DNA of 64,000 bases from DUPU01 sp050952465. Its GTDB lineage: Bacteria > Bacillota > Dehalobacteriia > Dehalobacteriales > Dehalobacteriaceae. The DNA lies in contig JBMNKZ010000007.1 of NCBI GenBank assembly GCA_050952465.1, forward strand, positions 1 through 64,000, read 5' to 3'. How positions within the stretch are numbered: the stretch's first letter is position 1; each line of letters begins with the position of its first letter. Below are positions 44,127 to 52,932 of this stretch, piece after piece. The position numbers and the translations under genes were made by a program. The notes under the pieces are model-generated. The model saw nothing but the letters and a program-made list of their open reading frames with translations, had not been told where the DNA came from and ran no database searches.

Positions 44127-45506
44127 TTAATTTTCTTCCCATTGAGCTCGTTTTTTTTCCGCCCACCCGGGAAGGTTAACCTGTTTCCCCCGGGCAATAG
44201 CTAAGTCACCAGAAGGCACATCCTTGGTAATAGTGGAACCGGCACCAACAATAACACCTTCACCTACTTCTACCGGGGCCACCAAATTAGTATTGCTTCC
44301 AATAAAAGCCCGATCTTTAATAACAGTCCGGTATTTATGCTTCCCATCATAATTGCAGGTGATCGTCCCACAACCTATATTGACGTTTTTACCTACTTCT
44401 GCATCACCTAAATAAGTTAAATGAGGTACTTTGCTATGTTCTCCAATTATAGATTTCTTTATTTCCACGAAGTCACCAATTTTCACATTATTCCTTAAAG
44501 TTGCACCCGGCCTTAAATAAGCAAAAGGACCGATATTACATTCATCCCCGATAGTTGCCTCAACCATGACGGTGCGGTTTACCCTTACCCCGTCACCCAG
44601 CGAGGAGTCCTTTATATCAGCCTCAGGGCCAATAATACATTCTGACCCAATCACCGTTTTGCCCCGAAGAAAGGTAAAGGGCTCTATCACCGTATCACGG
44701 CCAATGGTAACATCCTGCTCGATAAATGTGGAAGCGGGGTCAATAATGGTAACTCCCTCATCCATCAGACGAGCAATTTTTCGTTCACGCAATATCCTTT
44801 CGGCTTGTGCCAATTGGGATCTGCTGTTAATACCCATAATCTCCCTGTAATCTTCTGCGATTAAAGCGTTGACCTTTAGACCTCGATTAACAAATATGGA
44901 AATGACATCAGTCAAGTAGTATTCACCCTGAGCATTATTAGGTGTTAATTCGCTAATCGCCTCCCTGAGATTTTCCAAATCAAAAATATATGTCCCCGAA
45001 TTAATCTCGTTGAGAGCAAGTTCTTCCGGTGAGGCATCTTTTTGTTCTACGATTTTTATCACTCTATCTCCTTCTTTTACAATCCGTCCATAACCGGCAG
45101 GATCGGGGAGAAGAGTGGAAAGAATCGTACAATTAGCTTCTTCCTTAAGATGATAGTCCCATAATTTTTTAAATGTTTCTGGCTGAATCAAAGGTGTATC
45201 CCCGCAGACCACCAGGACATGACCTTTCTTTTCCTTAATATACGGCAAAGCCGTCATCACCGCATGTCCGGTACCCAATTGTTCTTCTTGAAGAGCATAC
45301 GTAATTCCCTCTCCCAAAGCCTTCTTCACCATTTCCGCCTCATGACCAATTACAGCAATGAAATCTTCTACACCCAATTCTTTAAGGCCATTTATAACAT
45401 ACTCTACCATATATCTTCCTCCCAACCGGTGCAAAACCTTAGGGAGATGTGATTTCATTCTGGTTCCTTTCCCTGCTGCCAATACTATTGCACATCCAAA
45501 TGCCAA
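44127..45506 (-). CDS. glmU: Bifunctional GlcNAc-1-P uridyltransferase/GlcN-1-P acetyltransferase
   Basis: About 459 residues. Makes UDP-GlcNAc. The N-terminal domain begins FGCAIVLAAGKGTRMKS; the C-terminal left-handed beta helix has LTYLGDAEVGKNVNIGCGTI and NYDGKHKYRT. The TTG at 45506 is the start: AGGAGG lies eight bases upstream; the ATG-like start at 45530 has none. Precedes prs. Confidence 0.95.
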   Translation of the reverse strand: MAFGCAIVLAAGKGTRMKSHLPKVLHRLGGRYMVEYVINGLKELGVEDFIAVIGHEAEMVKKALGEGITYALQEEQLGTGHAVMTALPYIKEKKGHVLVVCGDTPLIQPETFKKLWDYHLKEEANCTILSTLLPDPAGYGRIVKEGDRVIKIVEQKDASPEELALNEINSGTYIFDLENLREAISELTPNNAQGEYYLTDVISIFVNRGLKVNALIAEDYREIMGINSRSQLAQAERILRERKIARLMDEGVTIIDPASTFIEQDVTIGRDTVIEPFTFLRGKTVIGSECIIGPEADIKDSSLGDGVRVNRTVMVEATIGDECNIGPFAYLRPGATLRNNVKIGDFVEIKKSIIGEHSKVPHLTYLGDAEVGKNVNIGCGTITCNYDGKHKYRTVIKDRAFIGSNTNLVAPVEVGEGVIVGAGSTITKDVPSGDLAIARGKQVNLPGWAEKKRAQWEEN

Positions 45507-45572
45507 AAAAATTACCTCCTGAATTATCAAAATAACTAAAAATGTCCAAAGACCCTAATAGTTACTATCATT

Positions 45573-45606
45573 AAAAAAGTAATGGAGCAAACAAGTGCTC
45601 CAAAAG
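45573..45606 (-). terminator. Terminator of spoVG
   Basis: Stem GGAGCA/TGCTCC with ACTTTTTT following on the minus strand. Confidence 0.7.
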
Positions 45607-45628
45607 GTAAATGAAACTAAACTATTTT

Positions 45629-45901
45629 TTATACAGCCTCTTGTTCAGCCAACACTTGCTGATATTTTTCCAATACTTTAGATTGAATAATATCGCGGGC
45701 TTGTTGGGAAATGGGATGCGCTATATCCCTAAACTCACCTGCCGGGGTTTTGCGGCTCGGCATTGCCACAAACAAACCATTTTGGCCATCAACTACTTTG
45801 ACATCATGGATGACAAAGGCATCATCGATGGTTACAGAAACAATAGCTTTCATTTTTCCCTCCGAGAGTATTTTCCTGATGCGTACGTCCGTTACGTTCA
45901 T
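45629..45901 (-). CDS. spoVG: Septation/sporulation regulator SpoVG
   Basis: 90 residues from the ATG at 45901 (MNVTDVRIRKILSEGKMKAI), with IDDAFVIHDVKVVDGQNGLF and MPSRKTPAGEFRDIAHPIS. DNA/RNA-binding regulator. The order purR-spoVG-glmU-prs is the Bacillus order. Confidence 0.96.
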   Translation of the reverse strand: MNVTDVRIRKILSEGKMKAIVSVTIDDAFVIHDVKVVDGQNGLFVAMPSRKTPAGEFRDIAHPISQQARDIIQSKVLEKYQQVLAEQEAV

Positions 45902-46031
45902 TTCTCTCACCATCCTTTCTTTATGCAAAAACTAACCAGTTATTTAATAATTCTATGTTTACCATAAAATTCCTTCAATATTAACTAAATTTCCAAAACT
46001 TCTGATAAATATTCATTATCTTACTAATTAT

Positions 46032-46850
46032 TCACACTTTTTCTTCAAAAGGCCTTATTAAGACATCTTTTTTGTCTTCATCCACTAGAATCAATTCTAA
46101 TAAGGCTGTGTAATCCTTAATTAGTTTTTCCTTAGGATCTCTGGTGGCAATCATGACACCTGTGCCGACTACCTCTGCATTAAATTCTTTCATCAGATTA
46201 CACATCCCTTGAGCTGTACCTCCTCCTTTCATGAAATCATCAATAATTAATACCTTGGAATTTGATGGTAAAGCTCTCCTGGATAAAGACATAGTTTGAA
46301 TTCGCCTTGATGAGCCAGAAAGATAATTTATATTCACAGAGGATCCTTCCGTTACCCGTCCCGAATCCCGAATAATCACTAAGGGAATATTAAAAGAACG
46401 AGCAGTCATCATCGCAATGGGTATACCTTTCGTTTCCATGGTTACAATATAGTCAGGATCCGTGTGCTGAAACCTGGTATAAAAAATCTCTCCGATCCGG
46501 GATATTATTTTAGGATTAAAAATTACATCTGCCATATAAATAAATCCCCCAGGGATCATCCGCTCCGGATCACTTAGTTTCTGCGATAACTTATTTAAAA
46601 AATCTTTGCTGTCATCGGCATGTTCCCTAGGCTTATAAATAACTCCTCCCGCTGCGCCCGATACAGAACATAATTCTCCTAATGAAAACCCGGAGAGAAC
46701 TTCCTTGATGATTGTTATATCCTCACTAACTGTTGATTTAGCTGCTCCGGTTAATGCCACCAGTTCTGTAAGGGAAAACAATGTATTGGGGTTCTTTGTC
46801 AATAAGGTAGCCAAAACTACCAAACGTTCTGTTCTTTTTAGCTTGTCCAT
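46032..46850 (-). CDS. purR: PurR-type purine operon regulator
   Basis: 272 residues. N-terminal winged HTH (MDKLKRTERLVVLATLLTKN, KSTVSEDITIIKEVL) and a phosphoribosyltransferase-like domain with the PRPP loop VLIIDDFMKGGGTAQGM. The ATG at 46850 has GGGGGC upstream. In Bacillus it represses pur genes and senses PRPP, which fits its position near prs. Confidence 0.93.
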   Translation of the reverse strand: MDKLKRTERLVVLATLLTKNPNTLFSLTELVALTGAAKSTVSEDITIIKEVLSGFSLGELCSVSGAAGGVIYKPREHADDSKDFLNKLSQKLSDPERMIPGGFIYMADVIFNPKIISRIGEIFYTRFQHTDPDYIVTMETKGIPIAMMTARSFNIPLVIIRDSGRVTEGSSVNINYLSGSSRRIQTMSLSRRALPSNSKVLIIDDFMKGGGTAQGMCNLMKEFNAEVVGTGVMIATRDPKEKLIKDYTALLELILVDEDKKDVLIRPFEEKV

Positions 46851-47007
46851 GTACTGCCCCCGCATTTTCTCTCTCCATTATTCCGAATATTTTCTCCACT
46901 AATTTATTTATTATTCATTTTCTACACTTAAAAGGAAAAACCTGCATAAATCAAATTTTTATTTTAATAAAAGGGAAAAGCTGTCAACCAAAGTCAACAG
47001 CCAATTA

Positions 47008-47778
47008 TTAATGCAATCTTTGGGCAATTTTTTCTTTTACTAAATCCAAATCGCTGGGCTTATCTACATCTATGCCCACTTCAGGAAAAGGAGAAATTAT
47101 CACTGCTCCTTTGATGCCGAATATCCGTGATACCTTTTCTTCTGTTTCGCGCAATGTTACTGACTTTAAAATAAACCTGATCAAAAACTTCCATCCTACC
47201 AGCCTAGCCAATGCGACTGGCGATTTTCGATTCTCCACAAAAACCCGGGCTTTTGGAGCAGCTTGATTCACTATTTTGGGATCAATCAGAAATAGATTTC
47301 CTCCGGTAAAAGTCCCATCCTTAAATCTGATATATGTTCTTTTCATCCCAGGATACAAACGGTCATTAACTTCCTTAGGTATAATCGGGTAATAAACATC
47401 AGCCTGTTTTTTTGAACATCTTTTTAAAAAGTCTGCCACTGAATCTATGCTTAGTAAAGGAATGTCACATGTAGCAATTAAGACATTCCCTGTGGGTTTT
47501 AAAACCTCCAAAGCATTTATCAAGCTATCTATGGGAGTTTCTCCCCCGGGTGCTAAACATACCTGATCTTCATCTCCAAATAGCCGGTTCATTTGTGCAA
47601 AAGGTCCTGCCACAACTATTTTATGGATTAAGGGAGATCTTTTTAGGACATCAAAAACATAGGATACCATCGGCCTATTTTCAATTTCCACCATGGCTTC
47701 AAAAGTTTCTCCGCTGCAATTCCTAAGACGTCCTTCATTAGTACTTCCCGCTAGTATTACCGCATCAATACCGGCCAC
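47008..47778 (-). CDS. MobA-like NTP transferase-domain protein
   Basis: 256 residues. N-terminal nucleotidyltransferase start DAVILAGSTNEGRLRN, VEIENRPMVSYVFDVLKRSP, and the metal site ATCDIPLLS; EVGIDVDKPSDLDLVKEKIA at the end is typical of MobA/IspD-like enzymes. The usual GG-rich loop is altered (LAGSTNEGRL). Substrate unknown. Lies between purR and the GntR gene. Confidence 0.8.
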   Translation of the reverse strand: MAGIDAVILAGSTNEGRLRNCSGETFEAMVEIENRPMVSYVFDVLKRSPLIHKIVVAGPFAQMNRLFGDEDQVCLAPGGETPIDSLINALEVLKPTGNVLIATCDIPLLSIDSVADFLKRCSKKQADVYYPIIPKEVNDRLYPGMKRTYIRFKDGTFTGGNLFLIDPKIVNQAAPKARVFVENRKSPVALARLVGWKFLIRFILKSVTLRETEEKVSRIFGIKGAVIISPFPEVGIDVDKPSDLDLVKEKIAQRLH

Positions 47779-47789
47779 CCGACTTACCT

Positions 47790-47960
47790 CCTTTATCCGA
47801 TTGTTAACGGTTCTAAGGCTCCCTCATTATCGGTCAAGGGACACACCTAATAAAGTTAAAGGGTTTTCTAAGGAACAGGAAAGTTCCCAAATATGGGGGA
47901 TAAAACGTTTCAGTTCCTTGATTATGATTTCCGACGGCCATGGATGGCAAGGAGCCTAAC
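47790..47960. repeat. Family B repeat fragments
   Basis: TTATCCGATTGTTAACGGTT at 47793 resembles the fragment near 40690 read inverted, and CCGACGGCCATGGATGGCAA at 47931 matches pieces of 29697-29740. The space between holds no gene. Confidence 0.5.
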
Positions 47961-47967
47961 CCAAGAC

Positions 47968-48660
47968 CTATTTCTTTGCCCATTGGCCGCTATTTTTTAG
48001 TGTTTCCAGCATGATGTTTTCCGCATTCTCAATATGCTCCTGGGCCAAGGACTGAGCCAAAGTCACATTTCTTTCCGAAATAGCTTCTACAATTTTTCTA
48101 TGTTCATCAACAGCAATCTGCATGCGTCCGGGAAATGCCAGGGATGTGGTTCTAAATCTTTGAATCTGCTCCCTGAGATTATTGATGAACTGAATCAGAC
48201 GTTCATTCCGGCTCGCTTTATAAATTATATCATGAAAAGCCGTATCTGTATCAACAATACCATGCAAATCATTCTGGTCTGCTGATTCTACTACAGACAG
48301 CAGCGAACGTTCCAAATCCTCCAATTCCTCATCGGTAATTCTTTCTGCAGCTAATCCTGCCGCTAAAGAATCCAAAGCTGCCCGGACCTCAAAAACATCA
48401 ATAATATCTTTTAAGGATATCTCCGCTACATAAGCTCCCTTTCTAGGGATCATAATTAAAAATCCTTCCAGCTCTAACTTTCGAAATGCTTCCCGCACAG
48501 GGGTGCGGCTTACCCCCATTTCTTCTGCCAGCTGGACTTCCATTAATCTCTCCCCGGGCCTTAAATGTCCGGAAATAATTGCTTCCCTAATAGTCTCAAA
48601 AACAATCTCCCTGAGAGGTTTGTAACTCTCAAGATTAACCGGTAATAACTTGCCTCTCAT
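47968..48660 (-). CDS. GntR-family (FadR subfamily) regulator
   Basis: 230 residues. N-terminal winged HTH with LRPGERLMEVQLAEEMGVSR and TPVREAFRKLELEGFL; C-terminal helical FCD domain with metal-binding residues (DTAFHDIIYKASRNERL). The ATG at 48660 has GTGGGG upstream. The ligand is unknown. It is immediately downstream of ispE. Confidence 0.88.
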   Translation of the reverse strand: MRGKLLPVNLESYKPLREIVFETIREAIISGHLRPGERLMEVQLAEEMGVSRTPVREAFRKLELEGFLIMIPRKGAYVAEISLKDIIDVFEVRAALDSLAAGLAAERITDEELEDLERSLLSVVESADQNDLHGIVDTDTAFHDIIYKASRNERLIQFINNLREQIQRFRTTSLAFPGRMQIAVDEHRKIVEAISERNVTLAQSLAQEHIENAENIMLETLKNSGQWAKK

Positions 48661-48662
48661 AA

Positions 48663-49523
48663 CTATCCCCACAATCTAACAGTATGTGCTACCAGCACTG
48701 TTTTCCATCTGTTTTTTATCTTTTCAGCGGTTCTAAGTGCTTTTTCATATGTATCAGCTAACCCAAACACCGTTGGCCCGCTGCCGGACATCAATGGTTT
48801 AAGACCTAATTCCATTAGCACTTCTTTGATTTGTCTTAATTCCGGATACTTTTTTAAGGTCACTTCTTCTAAAACATTGACCATATGATTGGAAATTTTA
48901 CCCCAATCTCCAACTTTTACAGCATGCACTAACAACTCTGTATCAGAATGCTTAGTGATATTTTCCCAGCGCAAGCTTTGATAAATTTCCCTGGTGGACA
49001 CACCAAACCCTGGATTCACCAAAACCAACCATGCTGTTGGCAAAGAAGGCAGAGGGGTTATGATTTCGCCTATCCCTTCTGCCAAAGCAGTACCACCCGT
49101 AACGCAAAAAGCTACATCCGCACCAATGTTACTCCCTATCGCAGCCAAGCTTTTTAAGGACAGCCCCAAATTATAAATCTCATTTATGGCTTTTAATACT
49201 GCAGCGGCATTGGTACTTCCGCCTGCTAAACCTGCTTCCACCGGAATCTTTTTATCAAGATAAATATCTATACCGCCTGGTAAGCGAAAGTGCTCTTGCA
49301 TTATTTTCCAAGCCCGAAAAGCAATATTGTTTTCATCTAAAGGAATATTTTGTACATTAGATCTTATTCTCGTTCCCTGATCCCTTCTTGTTACCTGTAT
49401 TCGGTCAGACAGACTAATGGATTGCATAATCATTTTTACCAAATGATATCCATCAACCCTTTTCCCGATTACATCCAAAGACAGATTAATTTTGGCCGGA
49501 GCTAGTATCTCAATAGTGTCCAT
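48663..49523 (-). CDS. ispE: 4-diphosphocytidyl-2-C-methyl-D-erythritol kinase
   Basis: 286 residues, GHMP kinase of the MEP isoprenoid pathway. ILAPAKINLSLDVIGKRVDG at the start, ATP loop PVEAGLAGGSTNAAAV, and LKPLMSGSGPTVFGL near the end. Confidence 0.95.
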   Translation of the reverse strand: MDTIEILAPAKINLSLDVIGKRVDGYHLVKMIMQSISLSDRIQVTRRDQGTRIRSNVQNIPLDENNIAFRAWKIMQEHFRLPGGIDIYLDKKIPVEAGLAGGSTNAAAVLKAINEIYNLGLSLKSLAAIGSNIGADVAFCVTGGTALAEGIGEIITPLPSLPTAWLVLVNPGFGVSTREIYQSLRWENITKHSDTELLVHAVKVGDWGKISNHMVNVLEEVTLKKYPELRQIKEVLMELGLKPLMSGSGPTVFGLADTYEKALRTAEKIKNRWKTVLVAHTVRLWG

Positions 49524-49559
49524 AAATTATTCTCCTAAAACCGCTTTATCAGAAAGAAG

Positions 49560-49597
49560 TTTCAAAAAGTGCACCTAAAAGGCTGCACTTTTTGAAA
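49560..49597 (-). terminator. Terminator between dapF and ispE
   Basis: Perfect 14-bp stem TTTCAAAAAGTGCA/TGCACTTTTTGAAA with loop CCTAAAAGGC. The T-run is within the stem. Confidence 0.6.
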
Positions 49598-49654
49598 TCT
49601 CAAAATCTAAAATATTGATAAAAATTCAAATTCCCCAGGGCCCCCTTAAAAGAA

Positions 49655-50500
49655 TTATTTAAGAAATTGCCCTTCAAATACTTTTTCCGCTGGCCCGGTC
49701 ATAAAAACATGATTATTCTCTGCCCAGAGCAAGGTTAGATCCCCGCCGTTTAAGTGAACCGTTATTTCTCGGTCAGTTTTATTGTTAAGTACAGATGCCA
49801 CGGCTACGGCACATGCTCCCGTCCCACAGGCCATAGTTTCCCCGGCCCCACGCTCCCAGACTCGCATCTTAACCTCTTGTCGATTGATAACTTCCACAAA
49901 CTCCACATTCGTTTTTAAAGGAAAAACGGAATGATTTTCGATCATAGGGCCTAAAGTTCTCACAGGAGTTTCTGAAACATCAGAAACAAAAACTACGCAA
50001 TGGGGGTTGCCCATAGACACGGCATTAACCAAAAATATTTCATTTTCCACATTCAAGGGTCGGGCAATTACTCTCTCGCCCGGCATTAAAACAGGAATAT
50101 CCTGAGGTAACAATCGAGGTTCACCCATATCCACCTTAACGGAAAGAACCTGATACTGATGATCTAAAATTAATTCGGGGCGCATGATTCCTGCTAAAGT
50201 CTCTACTTCTATCACCGGCGTTTTTACCAAACCCGATTCATAAACCATTTTTGCCAGACATCTAATACCATTACCGCACATTTCCGCTTCACTGCCATCA
50301 GAATTAATAATCCTCATTTGGACATCTGCTTTTTCTGATGGCAAAATTAAAATCAACCCATCCGCTCCAACCCCGAATTGTCGATGGCAAACCCTTTTTG
50401 CCAAATTATGTAGATCAGGAATAACCTCCTGATTTATCAGATCAATCATCACAAAGTCGTTTCCCAGGCCATGCATCTTGATAAATTTTATGGTTTTCAT
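49655..50500 (-). CDS. dapF: Diaminopimelate epimerase
   Basis: 281 residues, converts LL- to meso-diaminopimelate for peptidoglycan and lysine. Both active-site Cys are present: EMCGNGIRCLAK and MACGTGACAVAVAS. MHGLGNDFVMIDL at the start is typical. Confidence 0.96.
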   Translation of the reverse strand: MKTIKFIKMHGLGNDFVMIDLINQEVIPDLHNLAKRVCHRQFGVGADGLILILPSEKADVQMRIINSDGSEAEMCGNGIRCLAKMVYESGLVKTPVIEVETLAGIMRPELILDHQYQVLSVKVDMGEPRLLPQDIPVLMPGERVIARPLNVENEIFLVNAVSMGNPHCVVFVSDVSETPVRTLGPMIENHSVFPLKTNVEFVEVINRQEVKMRVWERGAGETMACGTGACAVAVASVLNNKTDREITVHLNGGDLTLLWAENNHVFMTGPAEKVFEGQFLK

Positions 50501-50647
50501 CTAACTACTCCCATAAGTTCTAGCATCGGATAAATCTGACTCTATCTGGTGCTTAGATGGTAAAATTTAAAAATTATTACCATTATAATAACATAATTTA
50601 GCAAGGATATTCAACTAAAAGGATTTTCAGGAAACACTAAAACTAAA

Positions 50648-51304
50648 TTAGAATGAAGAAACATTTTCTGCTTTATAGCCTAACTCTCTTTGAAACTGAT
50701 CGGTAAAACACCTTTTAAGTGTCCTGATATCGATTTTTTTCTTTAATAGATAATACATAGAAGTAACGCCCGTTATATCGCTGTCTTCTAATTGGAACAT
50801 GCGCAATAAAGAAAGACGAGGATTAACATTAAGGGCAATGCTAAATTTTGTTACGTTTTGCGGTGCTTCCCAATCAATATAAGCAATTTTAGATCCATTA
50901 ACCCCAATTCCCTGCTCAGTGGGATGCGCTTTTATACCATAGCGATTAAGCAAGTGAATTAATACACTTTCAATCTTACAGGTTATTTCCTCAAAAGAAA
51001 GCCCATGTCTTTGCAGGTGAATCACAGGGTAAATAATCAATTGCCCAGGCCCCCGATAAGTAGATTGTCCCGTCCAATCCACCTGACATGTATTTATTTC
51101 ATCCCTGCGGGCGATGGCATAGGGAAATGTTACTTCCCTGTTTTCAGCCCCATTGCCCATGATAATCACATGGGGATGCTCCACAAAGATTAATGTATCC
51201 GTAATATCATTAGCTAAACGCTGGAGCCATAAACGATTGTTTAAATTATAAAAATCACTAAATTCCTTTTTCCCAAAGTTTATAATTTGTAAAGACCTAT
51301 CCAT
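50648..51304 (-). CDS. LipB-like octanoyltransferase homologue without the catalytic Cys
   Basis: 218 residues of the LipB/LplA fold. LLLEHP-like LIFVEHPHVIIMGN, then STYRGPGQLIIYPVIHLQRH (LipB has YHGPGQ), then GSKIAYIDWEAPQNVTKFSI (acyl-lysine site Lys kept). The region that should carry the nucleophilic Cys (PCG) reads MFQLEDSDITG. So it looks like a LipB relative that has lost the thioester Cys. Activity may be altered or lost. Confidence 0.7.
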   Translation of the reverse strand: MDRSLQIINFGKKEFSDFYNLNNRLWLQRLANDITDTLIFVEHPHVIIMGNGAENREVTFPYAIARRDEINTCQVDWTGQSTYRGPGQLIIYPVIHLQRHGLSFEEITCKIESVLIHLLNRYGIKAHPTEQGIGVNGSKIAYIDWEAPQNVTKFSIALNVNPRLSLLRMFQLEDSDITGVTSMYYLLKKKIDIRTLKRCFTDQFQRELGYKAENVSSF

Positions 51305-51358
51305 TTTTTTCTGTTTTCCTCCGTGTTGTTAACTAGTGCATCAGCCTGTTCCCTTAGC

Positions 51359-52690
51359 CTAAAATTTAGTCAAATACTGATCAATCTCCCATTTTGTGAT
51401 CTTCGTCCGATATTCATTCCACTCCAGTTCTTTCGCTTCAATAAATCTATTGGTGGCATGACTACCCAAGGCGTCTAAGATCACCGGGTCATTTTTTAAT
51501 TCTTTCAATGCTTCTTCCAGACTTCCAGGGAGGCTCTCAATTCCCAATTTGTCTTTTTCTCCATTAGTTAATTCATAAATATTGCAATTAACCGGCTTGG
51601 GAGGCATAATTTTATTCTTAATCCCATCCAATCCAGCTTTTAGCATCACAGCAATGGCTAAATAAGGGTTACAGGATGGATCCGGATTCCTCATCTCAAC
51701 CCGGGTGGAAATACCTTTTTTCGCTGGAATCCTGATAAGGGGGCTTCTATTCTGTCCGGACCAGGCCACATAAATCGGAGCTTCATAACCCGGAACCAAA
51801 CGTTTATAGGAATTCACCGTAGGATTGGTGATCGCCGTAATCGCTTTGGCATGTTTCATGAGCCCTCCCACATAATAATAAGCATCATCCGAGAGGCCTA
51901 ATTCCCCCTGGGGATCATAGAAAGCATTTTTCCCGTTTTTAAAAAGAGATTGATTGACATGCATGCCTGAACCGTTTATGCCAAAAATAGGTTTTGGCAT
52001 AAAAGTAGCATGAAGCCCATGACGCTGGGCAATAGTTCGGACAGCAAGTTTAAATGTTTGAATATTATCTGCAGTGGTTAAGGCATCCGCATATTTAAAA
52101 TCAATTTCATGCTGGCCAGGTGCTACTTCATGGTGAGATGCTTCAATCTCAAAACCCATATCTTCCAGAGCTAAAATCATATCCCTGCGGGCATTTTCCC
52201 CTAGATCCACGGGGGCTAGATCAAAATATCCGGCCTTGTCATGAGTTTCCAGAGTGGGTACTCCTTTTTCATCAGTATGGAAAAGGAAGAATTCACACTC
52301 CGGTCCCACATTCATGGTATATCCCATGGCTTTCGCTTCCTTGAGCACCTTTTGTAGAATCACTCGGGGATCCCCTTCAAAAGGTGTTTCATCTGCCCGG
52401 TAAACATCACAAATAAACCGGGAAACTGCCTCATCTGCTCCATGCCAAGGAAAAATTGCCCAACTGTTAATGTCCGGCTTCAGGTACATATCAGACTCTT
52501 CTATCCTAACAAACCCATCGATTGATGAACCGTCAAACATTAATTCCCCATTTAAAGCCTTTTCTAATTGTTTATTGGTAATAGCCACATTTTTCAAAAC
52601 CCCGAAGATGTCGGTAAATTGTAAGCGCACAAATTTTATGTTGTTTTCTTTCGCCATTCGTAGAATGTCTTCTTTTGTATATCTTGACAT
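51359..52690 (-). CDS. glnA: Glutamine synthetase, type I-alpha
   Basis: 443 residues. Starts SRYTKEDILRMAKENNIKFV. Signature MFDGSSIDGFVRIEESDMYL, ATP-binding KPIFGINGSGMHVNQSLFKN, and NSYKRLVPGYEAPIYVAWSG. The length and the block NIYELT are those of the short alpha form found in Firmicutes, feedback-regulated by glutamine. Divergent from the second glutamine synthetase gene (242 bp between starts). Confidence 0.95.
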   Translation of the reverse strand: MSRYTKEDILRMAKENNIKFVRLQFTDIFGVLKNVAITNKQLEKALNGELMFDGSSIDGFVRIEESDMYLKPDINSWAIFPWHGADEAVSRFICDVYRADETPFEGDPRVILQKVLKEAKAMGYTMNVGPECEFFLFHTDEKGVPTLETHDKAGYFDLAPVDLGENARRDMILALEDMGFEIEASHHEVAPGQHEIDFKYADALTTADNIQTFKLAVRTIAQRHGLHATFMPKPIFGINGSGMHVNQSLFKNGKNAFYDPQGELGLSDDAYYYVGGLMKHAKAITAITNPTVNSYKRLVPGYEAPIYVAWSGQNRSPLIRIPAKKGISTRVEMRNPDPSCNPYLAIAVMLKAGLDGIKNKIMPPKPVNCNIYELTNGEKDKLGIESLPGSLEEALKELKNDPVILDALGSHATNRFIEAKELEWNEYRTKITKWEIDQYLTKF

Positions 52691-52932
52691 AGACTCCTAT
52701 CCTCCACATCTATCTTTAACATCAAATATCAACTACAGATTTCATCATTATCTACCTTATTATATCAGAAAATTCCCCTAACTCAATATAATCAAACATA
52801 TTTATGTGATGATCGGCACATTTGGATATTTTTTGCCGAAAAAGAAAAAATATTTAAAGGAAATCTCGGAATCACATGGAAGATATTATGATATTTTTCG
52901 AAGAATTCTGTTGATTAAGAAAGGGGAAAACA

